The translations under genes and the position numbers were made by a program. The notes under the pieces are model-generated. The model did no database searches. It was not told the origin of the DNA and worked only from the letters and a program-made list of their open reading frames with translations. From positions 1 to 64,000 of the forward strand of contig JAPLHB010000102.1 in NCBI GenBank assembly GCA_026389845.1: 64,000 nucleotides of DNA, read 5' to 3'. Positions 54,401 through 62,724 of this stretch are shown in pieces (positions within the stretch are counted from its first letter, which is position 1; every line of letters starts with the position of its first letter). The stretch comes from Chloroflexota bacterium (GTDB lineage Bacteria > Chloroflexota > Anaerolineae > CG2-30-64-16).

Positions 54401-55159
54401 ACCGACGATGTCCGCCTGCGGGATCGCCTGGGTCGCGTGCGCAAGACGGGGTTGATCGAGTGCGAGCTGGCGGGGTTCGATCTCATCATTGCGCGCACGG
54501 GCTACACGGGCGAGGATATCGGGTATGAGATCTTCGTGCATCCGGATCGGGCTGTAGCGTTCTGGGAGAAGCTGTTGGAGGCGGGGAAGCCGTTCGGGAT
54601 CCAGCCGACCGGGCTAGCCGCGCGCGATAGCACCCGCACCGAGGCAGGGCTGCCGCTCTACGGCCACGAGTTGGCCGGGCCGTTCGACATCGCGCCGACG
54701 GGCGCGGGGTTCTCCGGCTACGTCAAGCTGCACAAGCCCTACTTCATCGGCCGGACCGCGCACATGGCCCGCGAGGTGACGCGCACCCAGCAGATCGTGC
54801 GCTTCCGCATGAACGAGCGCGGCGTCCGCATGCCCAAGACCGGTGACCCAGTCATCAGCAAGAAGGGCCAGGCGATCGGCTACGTGACGAGCGCCGCGGT
54901 GGACGTGGATGGGATCATCCTGGGCCTGGCCTACGTGGGCAGCCGCTACGCCAAACCAGGCGACGAAATAGGGATCTACGCGCTGCCGCCGAAGCCGCTG
55001 GTGGAGAAGCCCAACAAGGCCGATCTGGCCCCGGGCGACAAGGTCAGCCTGCCCGACGCCGCCACGCTGCTATCGCGCTTCCCCACCCCCGCAGAGCGGG
55101 CCCACTGGCGCGGGCGGCCGGTCACGGGCGCGGCGGCCGCGCCCCAGGTCAGCGAGTAA
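51494..55159 (+). CDS. Fused serine hydroxymethyltransferase - degenerate GcvT-like middle domain - aminomethyltransferase (1221 aa)
   Basis: SHMT motifs NVYAEGYP, FTTHKTLCGPRGA; C-terminal GcvT WHKAHTRHVIPFAGWEMPVWY, GYTGEDIGYEIFV, EAGLPLYGHEL. Confidence 0.92.
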   Translation: MSDNYWDTFLRADIGLVDPDTDAIIGHEEERQARKLIMIPSESMAPLAVRQALGSVFNNVYAEGYPPLRMTREDEETILDFDHELAYYRRYGDRRFYKGVDYVHFVETLAQRRCADTFANERVNSGDIYVNVQPLSGAAANLAVYDTVVQAGDTVMGMDLYQGGHLTHGSEFNFSGKRYHVIPYGVSKTTGRLDYDEIRDLARQYRPKMLIAGFTSYTWAPDWQAFAAIAHEVGALLLADISHPAGMVAAGAFPSPVGIADVITFTTHKTLCGPRGAVIVTSDEELARRVDLAVFPGEQGGPHPQKFAAMCVMFKIAQSAAFRQMMFGIKENAAALADGLVKRGLGLAYGGTDSHFCMLDLNSVTPGRGDPLRSPVAGATARESPLRGEPAVRILDMVGIVANKNTIPGDTQTGLAMGIRLGAPWLTQRGFGPAEMDQVAGLINKTVTAIQPFSYIGLSGELPRGKIDLDTFEEIKAGVAALAAQGAAETEDQGTGYPHYYALRPPAPNPGGATTTPHSWGEGGAFKAAHESAILLAPPGGLVLVTGERAEPALAQIVTCDVAGLAPGRMQSGFILDRDGVLLDDVFVMRLPPDEGGRDRFFLRTHTENHARVIAWLRGLGDGYTLFDPADLLAKVEGPIIVEDISQPQTSEVFVPLVVHGPAGLDIVQAARLSGVYVFAGSHGHAELVVPAAQAQIVSERLIAAGATPAGEETFRALRADSGLPDYSQFRGFGLGSGRPTGLDLYRSAAPSRFELRKPYFVGQQVLAEVRSSSQFPQFPEFQWIEPKNALLKRTPLYEWHKAHTRHVIPFAGWEMPVWYTGVLDEHNAVRRAAGLFDVAHMGVFEVSGPHAIEFLDLVCTNYPRWYAPGESFYSYLLDPDGVVIDDLLVYRRGRDLFQIVVNASNADKDWAWLNAVNRGEVLLDRARSDLRVLRPATIRNLKDPAAGPDMRVDLALQGPASLPILQSLTDDVRLRDRLGRVRKTGLIECELAGFDLIIARTGYTGEDIGYEIFVHPDRAVAFWEKLLEAGKPFGIQPTGLAARDSTRTEAGLPLYGHELAGPFDIAPTGAGFSGYVKLHKPYFIGRTAHMAREVTRTQQIVRFRMNERGVRMPKTGDPVISKKGQAIGYVTSAAVDVDGIILGLAYVGSRYAKPGDEIGIYALPPKPLVEKPNKADLAPGDKVSLPDAATLLSRFPTPAERAHWRGRPVTGAAAAPQVSE
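52593..52652. repeat. 60-bp palindromic repeat inserted in frame (GRGDPLRSPVAGATARESPLR)
   Basis: GTAGGGGCGATCCCTTGCGGTCGCCC GTGGCA GGGGCGACCGCAAGGGAATCGCCCCTAC. Confidence 0.95.
53000..53068. repeat. C/G-tract palindromic repeat in the SHMT-GcvT linker (PPAPNPGGATTTPHSWGEGG)
   Basis: cgccccccggcccccaatcctgggggagcgaccaccaccccccacagttggggggaaggggggg. Confidence 0.88.
53805..53842. repeat. 9-bp tandem repeat (CAGTTCCCT) in linker (SQFPQFPEFQ)
   Basis: Same unit as the array at 59200-59280. Confidence 0.9.
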
Positions 55160-55169
55160 GCGAATCGCG

Positions 55170-55203
55170 TGACGTACGACGCACCTCGGAGGTGCGTCGT
55201 ACG
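55170..55203. repeat. Intergenic palindrome ACGTACGACGCACCTCGGAGGTGCGTCGTACGT
   Basis: About 16-bp arms; 10 nt after the SHMT-GcvT stop. Confidence 0.92.
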
Positions 55204-55282
55204 TGATCTCTGCCACGGCCAAGAATCGCCAAGAAGCAGAACGCCAACCAACAAGGGCCTCCACTAAGCTCCCCGTGCAAAC

Positions 55283-55326
55283 TTGACTTCCCAGCACGAT
55301 CGTGATAATATGTCGCCATACGACAT
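55283..55326 (+). promoter_or_regulatory. PadR promoter and candidate operator: TTGACT-N17-TAATAT followed by ATGTCG-CCATA-CGACAT
   Basis: -35 at 55283-55288, -10 at 55306-55311, inverted repeat 55310-55326. Confidence 0.6.
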
Positions 55327-55359
55327 GTTGTGAAACTACTTATCAATCGAGTCCGTCCG

Positions 55360-55713
55360 ATGAAGCATTCACCAAGCGAACCGGAGTTCCCGCTCACCGA
55401 AACCACATTCACGATCCTGCTAAGCCTCGCGCCCCGGCCTAAGCACGGGTACGCCATCATGAAAGACGTGGAGGAGTTGAGCGATGGCCGCGTCATGCTG
55501 ACTACGGGTACCTTGTACGGCGCGCTCAAGCGATTGCTGGAGCAAGGCTGGATCACGCGAGTCGCCCAGGACGATGAGGCGGAAACGGGCCGGCCGCGCA
55601 AGACCTACGCGCTGACCGACCTGGGGCACCGGATGCTGAACGCCGAGATCGGCCGCATGAAGACGCTGGTCGCGGTCGCCGGCCTGCGCACCGTCCAAGG
55701 AGGCGCGTTGTGA
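55360..55713 (+). CDS. PadR-family transcriptional regulator
   Basis: FTILLSLAPRPKHGYAIMKDVEELSDGRVMLTTGTLYGALKRLLEQGWI. Confidence 0.93.
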   Translation: MKHSPSEPEFPLTETTFTILLSLAPRPKHGYAIMKDVEELSDGRVMLTTGTLYGALKRLLEQGWITRVAQDDEAETGRPRKTYALTDLGHRMLNAEIGRMKTLVAVAGLRTVQGGAL

Positions 55714-56591
55714 GCATCGTACAGCTCGGCGCCGACCTCTACGGCTCACTGATCCGGCTCTACCCGCGGCCCTTCCGCCAGGAGTTCGAGGAGGAGATGC
55801 GGCTCGTATTCTCGATGGCGCTGGTCACCATAGCCCGCGAGGGACCTGGCCGCGTGGCGCCGTTGGTGCTGTGCGAGCTCCGCGACCTGTTGCTCGGCGC
55901 GGCCCAACAGCATCTTCTCGGACGACGAGACGGCCGGCATAGTGCTGAGGGCAGTCACCGCTTCGCGACGTGGGGCGCCTGGGGGTTCGGCAGCGCCTTC
56001 GCGCTCGGCAGCCTGGTGCGATGGATCGCCGCGACATGGTCGCGCGGACAGCCGAACACACATGTCGCTCCCCTCCTGGTCGTGGCCGCGTGGTATCTGT
56101 TTGCCGGAGCCATCGGCGGCGCGATCTTCGGGATGGCCTTTCGATCACGAGATAAGGTCCTGGCCTCGGCCGCAGTGGGCGCGCTGAGCTTCGGTCTCAG
56201 TGTGATTGTGCTGGGCGGCCTGCCGCGGGTCGGCGCCCTGTCCGTGATGATGCCCTGGATCGCCGCTCCCGCGATCGTCGGCGGGCTGGCAGGCACGCTC
56301 GCCGCGCCCACTGGCCGAAGGCGGCAGTCGGCCCTGGGCCTGACGTTGGCCGGGACCTGGACGTGCGGGGTCGGCGTCCTGGGTGGGTTCGCTGTAACCG
56401 TGCTCGTGTGGGGGGCAGCCCAGGCCGTTTGGTCCTACCATGCCGCGTCACTGCTCGACGGCCGAGGGCTGAGCGTGATCGCGTCCGGGCTGCCACACCT
56501 GGTCAACGTTGTGACAGGGCTTCTCAGTGGCGCGCTGCTGGGAAGGGCGATGGAGCGGAAGCTCCGAACAAGCGAGGCGGTCTTTCAGTGA
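55710..56591 (+). CDS. Multi-TM membrane protein with permease-prefix-like N-terminus
   Basis: LYPRPFRQEFEEEMRLVFSMAL; hydrophobic helices; 4-nt overlap with padR. Confidence 0.75.
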   Translation: MSIVQLGADLYGSLIRLYPRPFRQEFEEEMRLVFSMALVTIAREGPGRVAPLVLCELRDLLLGAAQQHLLGRRDGRHSAEGSHRFATWGAWGFGSAFALGSLVRWIAATWSRGQPNTHVAPLLVVAAWYLFAGAIGGAIFGMAFRSRDKVLASAAVGALSFGLSVIVLGGLPRVGALSVMMPWIAAPAIVGGLAGTLAAPTGRRRQSALGLTLAGTWTCGVGVLGGFAVTVLVWGAAQAVWSYHAASLLDGRGLSVIASGLPHLVNVVTGLLSGALLGRAMERKLRTSEAVFQ

Positions 56592-56610
56592 TGTAGCCAA
56601 GAGCAACACC

Positions 56611-58620
56611 ATGGATCAGACCATTGCTGTCGCACCCGCGACAGCAGCAGACTCCATCACGACGCCCGGGCAACCGGAACAGTACACGTTTAGCCGCGTG
56701 CTGACAATCTGGCTCGCGGCGACCTTGCCCATGGCCGTCCTGGCGTGGGGGCTCGCGCCGCTTCTCGTCGGCCGCGTCCCCCTCCCGTCGGCCCTCACCT
56801 TCTCACTCCTGATGATGGTCGGCCTGGCGTGGCAAGCCGCGCTGGGCCTGTGGATCGTCCGCCGGGAGGAGGGCGGCCTGAGTTGGGCTGCGTTCCGCCG
56901 GCGGACGTGGCTGGTCGCGCCGCGCCACCCGCGTACAGACCAGGTGCGACGCCGGTCGTTCGCCTGGGTCTTGCCGGGCTGGCTCATCGGCTTCCTGGTT
57001 TTGACCTTCGGCGTATTCCTCGGCAACACCTTCCTCCGGGACGCGGTCCTCATACGGCTGCTCTCCTGGACGTGGCTCCCGCCCTTCCCATCGCCGGGCT
57101 ACGCGCAGGTCACGGAGCTGGTCAGCCCCGAGTTCGCCGGTCGCTGGTGGCTGCTCGTCCTGGTCGCGGTCGCGTGGGTCCTCTCCCTGGCGGAAGAACT
57201 GATCTTCCGGGGCGTCCTGTTGCCGAAGATGGCCGGCGCCTTTGGCCGGTGGGACTGGGTCGCCAACGCCGGGCTGTACGGCCTCTACCACGTCCACAAG
57301 CCGTGGATGATCCCCTTTCGGTTCCTCTACGGGCTGGTGCTGGCCGGGCCGACTAGGCGCTTCCGCAGCAGTTGGATAGCGGTCGGCATCCGCGGGATAG
57401 AAGGAATTGGGCTGCTGGCGCTCGCGCTGGTGGGGATCATGCTGCCATCCCTGACGACCACGCCGATCCCCGATCTGGCGCAGCCACACGTGACGGCCAG
57501 CCCTCAGCCGCTCGGCTGGTACCGGGGGCCGCTCACCGCGCTCCCCAGGCACACGCCCGGCGCGACGGGGCCTTTCGAGCTAGACCTGCGGGGGTACGAT
57601 CTCTCCGCATTGGATCTCAGGGACGCAACCGATGATCTGCTCTACGTCACCTTCGACAGCCGCACCCTCTGGCCGCCGGCCGAAAGGATGCCCACCGGTT
57701 TTGATCTGGAGCAAATCCTGGCGCTGGGCAGGAACCCTGGGCTGGGCCTGCGCAGTCTTCACGACCGCGGGATCACCGGCCGCGGGGTCGGCATCGCTAT
57801 CGTGGATCAGGCGCTCCTGGTCGAGCACCAGGAATATGCGGGGCAGTTGCGCTGGTACGAGCAGACGAACGACCTGACCATCGAGCCGGCCTCGATGCAC
57901 GGCCCCGCGGTGGCTTCCATCGCGGTCGGCAAGACGGTGGGGGTCGCGCCCGAAGCCGACCTGTATTTCATCGCTGCGACTTTCGATCTCCGCTCCTTGC
58001 CGGCACGCTGTCACAGCGACGCGCAGGCGGTGCGCCGCATCCTGCAGATTAACAGCCAACTGCCGGAGAATCGCAAAATCAGGGTCATTTCCATTTCGAG
58101 CGGCTGGCTGCCCGAGTGGCCTGGATACGCCGACATCGCGGCCGCCCTGGCGGAGGCGAAGGCGGCCGGGCTGCTGGTGATCTGCTCCAGTTGCAACCAG
58201 GCGGATGGCATGTACTTCCACGGCCTGGGCCGGCCGCCGACGGCTGACCCGGATCGGTTCGAGGCGTACGAACCAGGGCTGTTCTGGGCCGGCGACTTCG
58301 CCGAGAATGGCCTGTCGTCCGACCGACTGCTGGTCACCATGGACTCACGCACCCTGGCCAGCCCAACCGGCAAGGACGAGTACGTCTTCTACCGGGAAGG
58401 GGGCTGGAGTTGGGCCATCCCATACATCGCGGGGGCCTACGCGCTCGCCGCGCAGGTGGATCCAACCATCACCCCCGACCGCTTCTGGGCGCTGGCCCTC
58501 CAGACGGGCCGGACGATCGAGATCGGCGGTGGGGCGCAGAAACAGAGCCTCGGCAAGATCCTCGATCCGGTCGCGCTGATTGCAGCACTACAGAACCCAT
58601 CCGCCGCTCCGAGTCGCTGA
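56611..58620 (+). CDS. Membrane CPBP/CAAX-protease-like domain fused to a C-terminal subtilisin-like (S8) serine protease domain
   Basis: N-terminus AEELIFRGVLLPKM and YHVHKP; C-terminus IAIVDQ (Asp), HGPAVASI (His), SSCNQADG (Asn), GWSWAIPYIAGAYAL (Ser). Confidence 0.75.
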   Translation: MDQTIAVAPATAADSITTPGQPEQYTFSRVLTIWLAATLPMAVLAWGLAPLLVGRVPLPSALTFSLLMMVGLAWQAALGLWIVRREEGGLSWAAFRRRTWLVAPRHPRTDQVRRRSFAWVLPGWLIGFLVLTFGVFLGNTFLRDAVLIRLLSWTWLPPFPSPGYAQVTELVSPEFAGRWWLLVLVAVAWVLSLAEELIFRGVLLPKMAGAFGRWDWVANAGLYGLYHVHKPWMIPFRFLYGLVLAGPTRRFRSSWIAVGIRGIEGIGLLALALVGIMLPSLTTTPIPDLAQPHVTASPQPLGWYRGPLTALPRHTPGATGPFELDLRGYDLSALDLRDATDDLLYVTFDSRTLWPPAERMPTGFDLEQILALGRNPGLGLRSLHDRGITGRGVGIAIVDQALLVEHQEYAGQLRWYEQTNDLTIEPASMHGPAVASIAVGKTVGVAPEADLYFIAATFDLRSLPARCHSDAQAVRRILQINSQLPENRKIRVISISSGWLPEWPGYADIAAALAEAKAAGLLVICSSCNQADGMYFHGLGRPPTADPDRFEAYEPGLFWAGDFAENGLSSDRLLVTMDSRTLASPTGKDEYVFYREGGWSWAIPYIAGAYALAAQVDPTITPDRFWALALQTGRTIEIGGGAQKQSLGKILDPVALIAALQNPSAAPSR

Positions 58621-58765
58621 CGACGGGCGGAAATCGCTGGGTTGAGCAGGGGCCTTCCGCGGACGCAGATTTCTTTTCACGACATCTGCGTTCGCTGCCT
58701 CTCGTTGGATTGAGACGAAGCTTCACTGGACATTTTTTCACCAAGACATAAGGAGCAAACTACAT

Positions 58766-59107
58766 GGCAAATCGGTCTGTCGGGAGCTGCTGGAGGAGCA
58801 CGCCGATGTAATCCTCACCGACCCCTACGCCCTGGAAAACGCCGCAGAGGACCTGGGCGAGCAGGCCGCGCACGTGAGCTTCGAGTTAGACCCCTATGCC
58901 GCGGCCGCGGGCAGCCACGCGATCGCGGTCGTCACCAAATGGCGGCAGTTCGCGGAGCTTGACTACGAGACAATCTACCGCTCGATGGTCAAGCCGGCGT
59001 TCATCTTCGACGGCCGGAACCTCCTCGACCGGCGCAAGCTGTTTGGGATGGGGTTCAACGTCTATGCAATCGGCAAGCCGCCGCTGACGCACTTCGGGGC
59101 CGCTTGA
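58766..59107 (+). pseudogene. C-terminal remnant of a UDP-glucose 6-dehydrogenase
   Basis: VCRELLEEHADVILTDPYALENA...AIAVVTKWRQFAELDYETIYRSMVKPAFIFDGRNLLDRRKLFGMGFNVYAIGKP with no N-terminal NAD domain upstream. Confidence 0.82.
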
Positions 59108-59151
59108 AAATAACATAGCAGCCACTCCCTCCGCACATCCAGGCCAAACCT

Positions 59152-59200
59152 GCGCTAAAACACGGAGCCTCCCGCAAGTCTACAACCCGCGGGAGGCTCC
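59152..59200 (-). terminator. Candidate intrinsic terminator of the gcv operon
   Basis: 12-bp stem GGAGCCTCCCGC/GCGGGAGGCTCC followed on the minus strand by GTGTTTTAG. Confidence 0.5.
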
Positions 59201-59282
59201 CTCAGTTCCCCCAAGTTCCCTCAGTTCCCCCAAGTTCCCTCAGTTCCCTCAGTTCCCTCAGTTCCCCCAAGTTCCCTCAGTC
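59200..59282. repeat. 9-bp tandem repeat array (CTCAGTTCC / CCAAGTTCC)
   Basis: About nine units after the gcvPB stop. Confidence 0.93.
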
Positions 59283-59287
59283 TTCTC

Positions 59288-60805
59288 TCACCCACACCCC
59301 GGCGCGTAACACAGCACCAGGTCCTTCGCCGCCTTCACCTCGTCCAACCGCTTGACCGGGGCGTGGTGCGGTGCGGATTTGAGCAGCTCCGGCTGCGAGC
59401 GCGCTTCCTCGGCGATCTGGAGCATGGCGTCGGCGAACGCGTCGAGGGTTTCCTTGCTCTCGGTCTCGGTCGGCTCGATCATCAGCGCCTCGGACACGAT
59501 CAGCGGGAAGTAGACCGTCGGCGGGTGCATGCCGAAGTCCATCAGCCGCTTGGCGATGTCCATTGTGATGATGCCTGGCGCGCCTTCTAGCTTGCCCTGC
59601 GCCACGAACTCGTGCATGCAGGTGCGGTCGCCGTGCGGGATCGGGTAGGTGCAGCGCAGTCGCGCCTGGAGATAGTTGGCGTTGAGCACCGCGTTCTCGC
59701 TCACTTGCCGCAGCCCCTCCGCGCCGTGCATGAGAATGTAGGTGTAGGCTCGCACCAACACGCCGAAGTTGCCGTAAAACGCCTTGACGCGACCGATGGA
59801 ATGGGGCGGCATATACCACCGGAAAGCCCCCCCTTCTGACTCCTGACTCCTGGCTTCTGACTCCTGTCCCCTGTCCCCTGTCTCCTCTCCCCCGTCCCCC
59901 GAACGCACCACGATCGGCCCAGGCAGGTAATCCGCCAGGTGCTCCGCCACGCCCACCGCGCCGGAGCCGGGGCCGCCGCCGCCGTGCGGGGTCGAGAAGG
60001 TCTTGTGCAGGTTGTAGTGCATCACGTCGAAGCCGAGTGCGCCCGGCTTGGCGATGCCCAGGATCGCGTTGAAGTTCGCGCCGTCGCCGTAGACCAGCCC
60101 GCCCGCCTCATGCACCAGCCGGATCACCTCGACCACGTGCTCGTCGAACAGACCGAGGGTGTTCGGGTTGGTCATCATCAGGCCGACCAGCTTGGGGCCG
60201 TGCTGCGCGATGAGCGCCTTCAGCTTCTCCAAATCCACGTTGCCGCGGCCGTCCGAGGGGACCTCGATCACCTTCAGACCCGACATGGACGTGGTGGCGG
60301 GATTGGTGCCGTGCGCCGAGTCGGGGACGAGGATCACGTCGCGCTGTGTCTCGCCCCGGTCGTACAGGTACTTGCGCATGATCAGCACGCCGGTCAGCTC
60401 GCCGTGCGCGCCGGCCGCGGGCTGGAGCGTGACCGCGGCAAAGCCAGCGATCTCGGCCAGCAACGCCTGTAAATCGTAGATCAGCGCCATCGCGCCCTGG
60501 GCCGACGCTTCCGGTTGGAGCGGATGCAGCGTGGTGAAGCCAATCAGCCGCGCGGCGACTTCGTTGACTTTCGGATTGTATTTCATCGTGCAGGAGCCGA
60601 GCGGGTAGAAGCCGGTGTCAATGCCGTGGTTCAACTGCGACAGGTGGGTATAGTGCCGCACCAGGTCAATCTCGGCAACCTCGGGCAACGGCAGGGTCTC
60701 GCGGACGCAGCCTTCGGGCAGCGGCGCTTCGGGCACGTCGCATGCGGGCAGGCTCACCGCCCGGCGGCCCGCCTGGCAGATATCGTAGATGAATGGCTCA
60801 GGCAT
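59288..60805 (-). CDS. gcvPB: Glycine dehydrogenase (decarboxylating) subunit 2
   Basis: LGSCTMKYNPKVNE, LQPAAGAHGELTG, PDSAHGTNPAT, NLHKTFSTPHGGGGPGSG. Confidence 0.95.
   Translation of the reverse strand: MPEPFIYDICQAGRRAVSLPACDVPEAPLPEGCVRETLPLPEVAEIDLVRHYTHLSQLNHGIDTGFYPLGSCTMKYNPKVNEVAARLIGFTTLHPLQPEASAQGAMALIYDLQALLAEIAGFAAVTLQPAAGAHGELTGVLIMRKYLYDRGETQRDVILVPDSAHGTNPATTSMSGLKVIEVPSDGRGNVDLEKLKALIAQHGPKLVGLMMTNPNTLGLFDEHVVEVIRLVHEAGGLVYGDGANFNAILGIAKPGALGFDVMHYNLHKTFSTPHGGGGPGSGAVGVAEHLADYLPGPIVVRSGDGGEETGDRGQESEARSQESEGGAFRWYMPPHSIGRVKAFYGNFGVLVRAYTYILMHGAEGLRQVSENAVLNANYLQARLRCTYPIPHGDRTCMHEFVAQGKLEGAPGIITMDIAKRLMDFGMHPPTVYFPLIVSEALMIEPTETESKETLDAFADAMLQIAEEARSQPELLKSAPHHAPVKRLDEVKAAKDLVLCYAPGCG
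59836..59905. repeat. 7-bp-unit array within gcvPB (encodes SGDGGEETGDRGQESEARSQESEGG)
   Basis: Minus strand: GGGGACG GGGGAGA GGAGACA GGGGACA GGGGACA GGAGTCA GAAGCCA GGAGTCA GGAGTCA GAAGGGG. Confidence 0.9.
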
Positions 60806-62189
60806 CGGCGGCCTCCTCGTCCATCGCAGCAATTTCCTCCAGCGCCTCGGCCAACACCTCGATCTCGGCCCGGCTGTTCATCTCGGTGACGCACAACAGC
60901 ATGTGATCCTGCAGCGCGGGGTAATCCGTCCCCAGGTCGTAGCCGCCGGCGATGCCGTACTCGTCCAGCAGCATCCGGTTGATTGCGGTCACCGGCTTGG
61001 GACAGCGGACGATGAACTCTTTGAAGAACGGCCCGTCGCTGACCACCTCATAGCCCGGCAGCTTGCCGATCAGGCCGGCGGCGAAGTGCGCCTTGTGGTA
61101 GCTCAGCTCGGCTACGGCGCGTAGGCCATACTTGCCCATCGCAGCCATGTAGAACGCGGCTGCCAGCGCGTTGAGCGCCTGGTTGGAGCAGATGTTGCTC
61201 GACGCCTTTTCGCGGCGGATGTGCTGCTCGCGGGTGCTCAGGGTCAGCACGAAGCCGCGCTTCCCGTCGGTGTCCACCGTCTGGCCCACGATACGTCCGG
61301 CCGATTTTCGCACGTCCTCCTTCTTCATGGCGAAGAAGCCCAGGTACGGCCCGCCGAAGTTGAGCGCGTTGCCCATCGGCTGGCCCTCGCCCAAAACGAC
61401 ATCCGCGCCGTATTGCCCTGGCGGGGTGAAGAGGCCCAGGCTGATCGGGTCGGCGACGACGACGAAGAGCGCACCTGCGGCGTGAACCTTGTCGGCCAGC
61501 GCCAGCATTTCGGCCGGAATGTAGAGCCGGCCCAGGAAGTCGGGATTCTGGACGATGACGCAGGCGGTTTCGCGGTCAACCAGCGCGGCCAACGCATCCA
61601 ACAACCCGCTCGCGCCGGTCTCTGACCGCGCGGCGTCCCCCACAACTTGGATGCCCATGCCCTGGGTGTAGGTGCGCACCACCTCGCGATACTGCGGGTG
61701 CAGCGTGGGGCTGAGCACGACCTTACACCGCTTGCCCCGGCTCACCTGGAGCGCCATGATCACCGCTTCGGCGGTCGCGGTCGCGGCGTCGTAATGACCG
61801 ACGTTGGCGACCTCCATGCCGGTGAGCGCGCAAATCATGGACTGGTACTCGAAGTGCGCCTGGAGCGTGCCCTGGCTGATCTCGGCCTGGTAGGGCGTGT
61901 ACGCAGTGAAGAATTCGGAGCGGTGCAGGAGGAAGTCCACGACGCTCGGCACGAAATGATTGTACGCGCCCGCGCCCAGGAAACAACTCAGATGGTGCAG
62001 GTCGTCGTTCTCATCGGCCAGCGAGTTGAGTTCCTGCAAGACCTCCATCTCGGAAAGCGCCGGCGGCAGATCGAGCACCGGGAAGCGATACTTCTCCGGC
62101 ACATCGCGAAATAGCTCGGCCACCGACTTTACGCCGACCGTCGTCAGCATCGCCGCGCGGTCGGCGTCGGTGTTAGGAATGTAGTTCAT
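60798..62189 (-). CDS. gcvPA: Glycine dehydrogenase (decarboxylating) subunit 1
   Basis: YIPNTDADRAAMLTTVGV, FLGAGAYNHFVPSVVDFLLHRSEFFTAYTPYQAEISQGTLQ. Confidence 0.95.
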   Translation of the reverse strand: MNYIPNTDADRAAMLTTVGVKSVAELFRDVPEKYRFPVLDLPPALSEMEVLQELNSLADENDDLHHLSCFLGAGAYNHFVPSVVDFLLHRSEFFTAYTPYQAEISQGTLQAHFEYQSMICALTGMEVANVGHYDAATATAEAVIMALQVSRGKRCKVVLSPTLHPQYREVVRTYTQGMGIQVVGDAARSETGASGLLDALAALVDRETACVIVQNPDFLGRLYIPAEMLALADKVHAAGALFVVVADPISLGLFTPPGQYGADVVLGEGQPMGNALNFGGPYLGFFAMKKEDVRKSAGRIVGQTVDTDGKRGFVLTLSTREQHIRREKASSNICSNQALNALAAAFYMAAMGKYGLRAVAELSYHKAHFAAGLIGKLPGYEVVSDGPFFKEFIVRCPKPVTAINRMLLDEYGIAGGYDLGTDYPALQDHMLLCVTEMNSRAEIEVLAEALEEIAAMDEEAADA

Positions 62190-62195
62190 GCCTTG

Positions 62196-62272
62196 CTCCA
62201 TTTCGGATTGCAGATTGCAGATTGCAGATTGTCGCTCTCAATCCGCAATCCGCAATCATCAATCATCAATCA
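62196..62272 (-). repeat. Stop-anchored 7-bp-unit hairpin, 11 units, gcvH-gcvPA spacer
   Basis: TGATTGA TGATTGA TGATTGC GGATTGC GGATTGA GAGCGAC AATCTGC AATCTGC AATCTGC AATCCGA. Confidence 0.95.
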
Positions 62273-62677
62273 ATGTCCGCCCTTCTCTTCTTCCTCGGCC
62301 ACGTACTTTTCGTACGCCGCCACGTCCATCAGGTTATCCAGCTCGCCCAGGTCGGTCGGCGCGACCTTGATCAGCCAGGCTTTGCCGAAGGGGTCTTCGT
62401 TCACCCATTCGGGGTTGCTTTCCAGCGCGCTGTTGATCTCGACAACCTCGCCGCTGATCGGCGCGTACGCATCCTCGGCCGCCTTCACCGATTCGACGGT
62501 GCCCAGGCTCTCGCCCGCGGTGACGGTGTCGCCCACCTCGGGCAACTCGACGTAGACAATGTCGGACAGGAGGTGCTGGGCGTAATCGGAAATACCGATC
62601 ACGGCGAGCTTGCCCTCGATGCGCGCCCACTCGTGAGACTTGGCGTACCTGGCCTTGGGATCGAATTTGTAGCTCAT
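62270..62677 (-). CDS. gcvH: Glycine cleavage system H protein
   Basis: ESLGTVESVKAAEDAYAPISGEVVEINSAL. Confidence 0.96.
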   Translation of the reverse strand: MSYKFDPKARYAKSHEWARIEGKLAVIGISDYAQHLLSDIVYVELPEVGDTVTAGESLGTVESVKAAEDAYAPISGEVVEINSALESNPEWVNEDPFGKAWLIKVAPTDLGELDNLMDVAAYEKYVAEEEEKGGH

Positions 62678-62724
62678 GGGTTCCTCCGGTGGTTGGTAAG
62701 TTGGGAAGCTGATTCACCATAACA

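Noticed and set aside
51233-54541. 441-aa and 298-aa minus-strand ORFs
   Set aside because: Antisense shadows of the SHMT-GcvT fusion.
59200-59282. CRISPR-like array near gcvPB
   Set aside because: Simple 9-bp tandem repeat without spacers.
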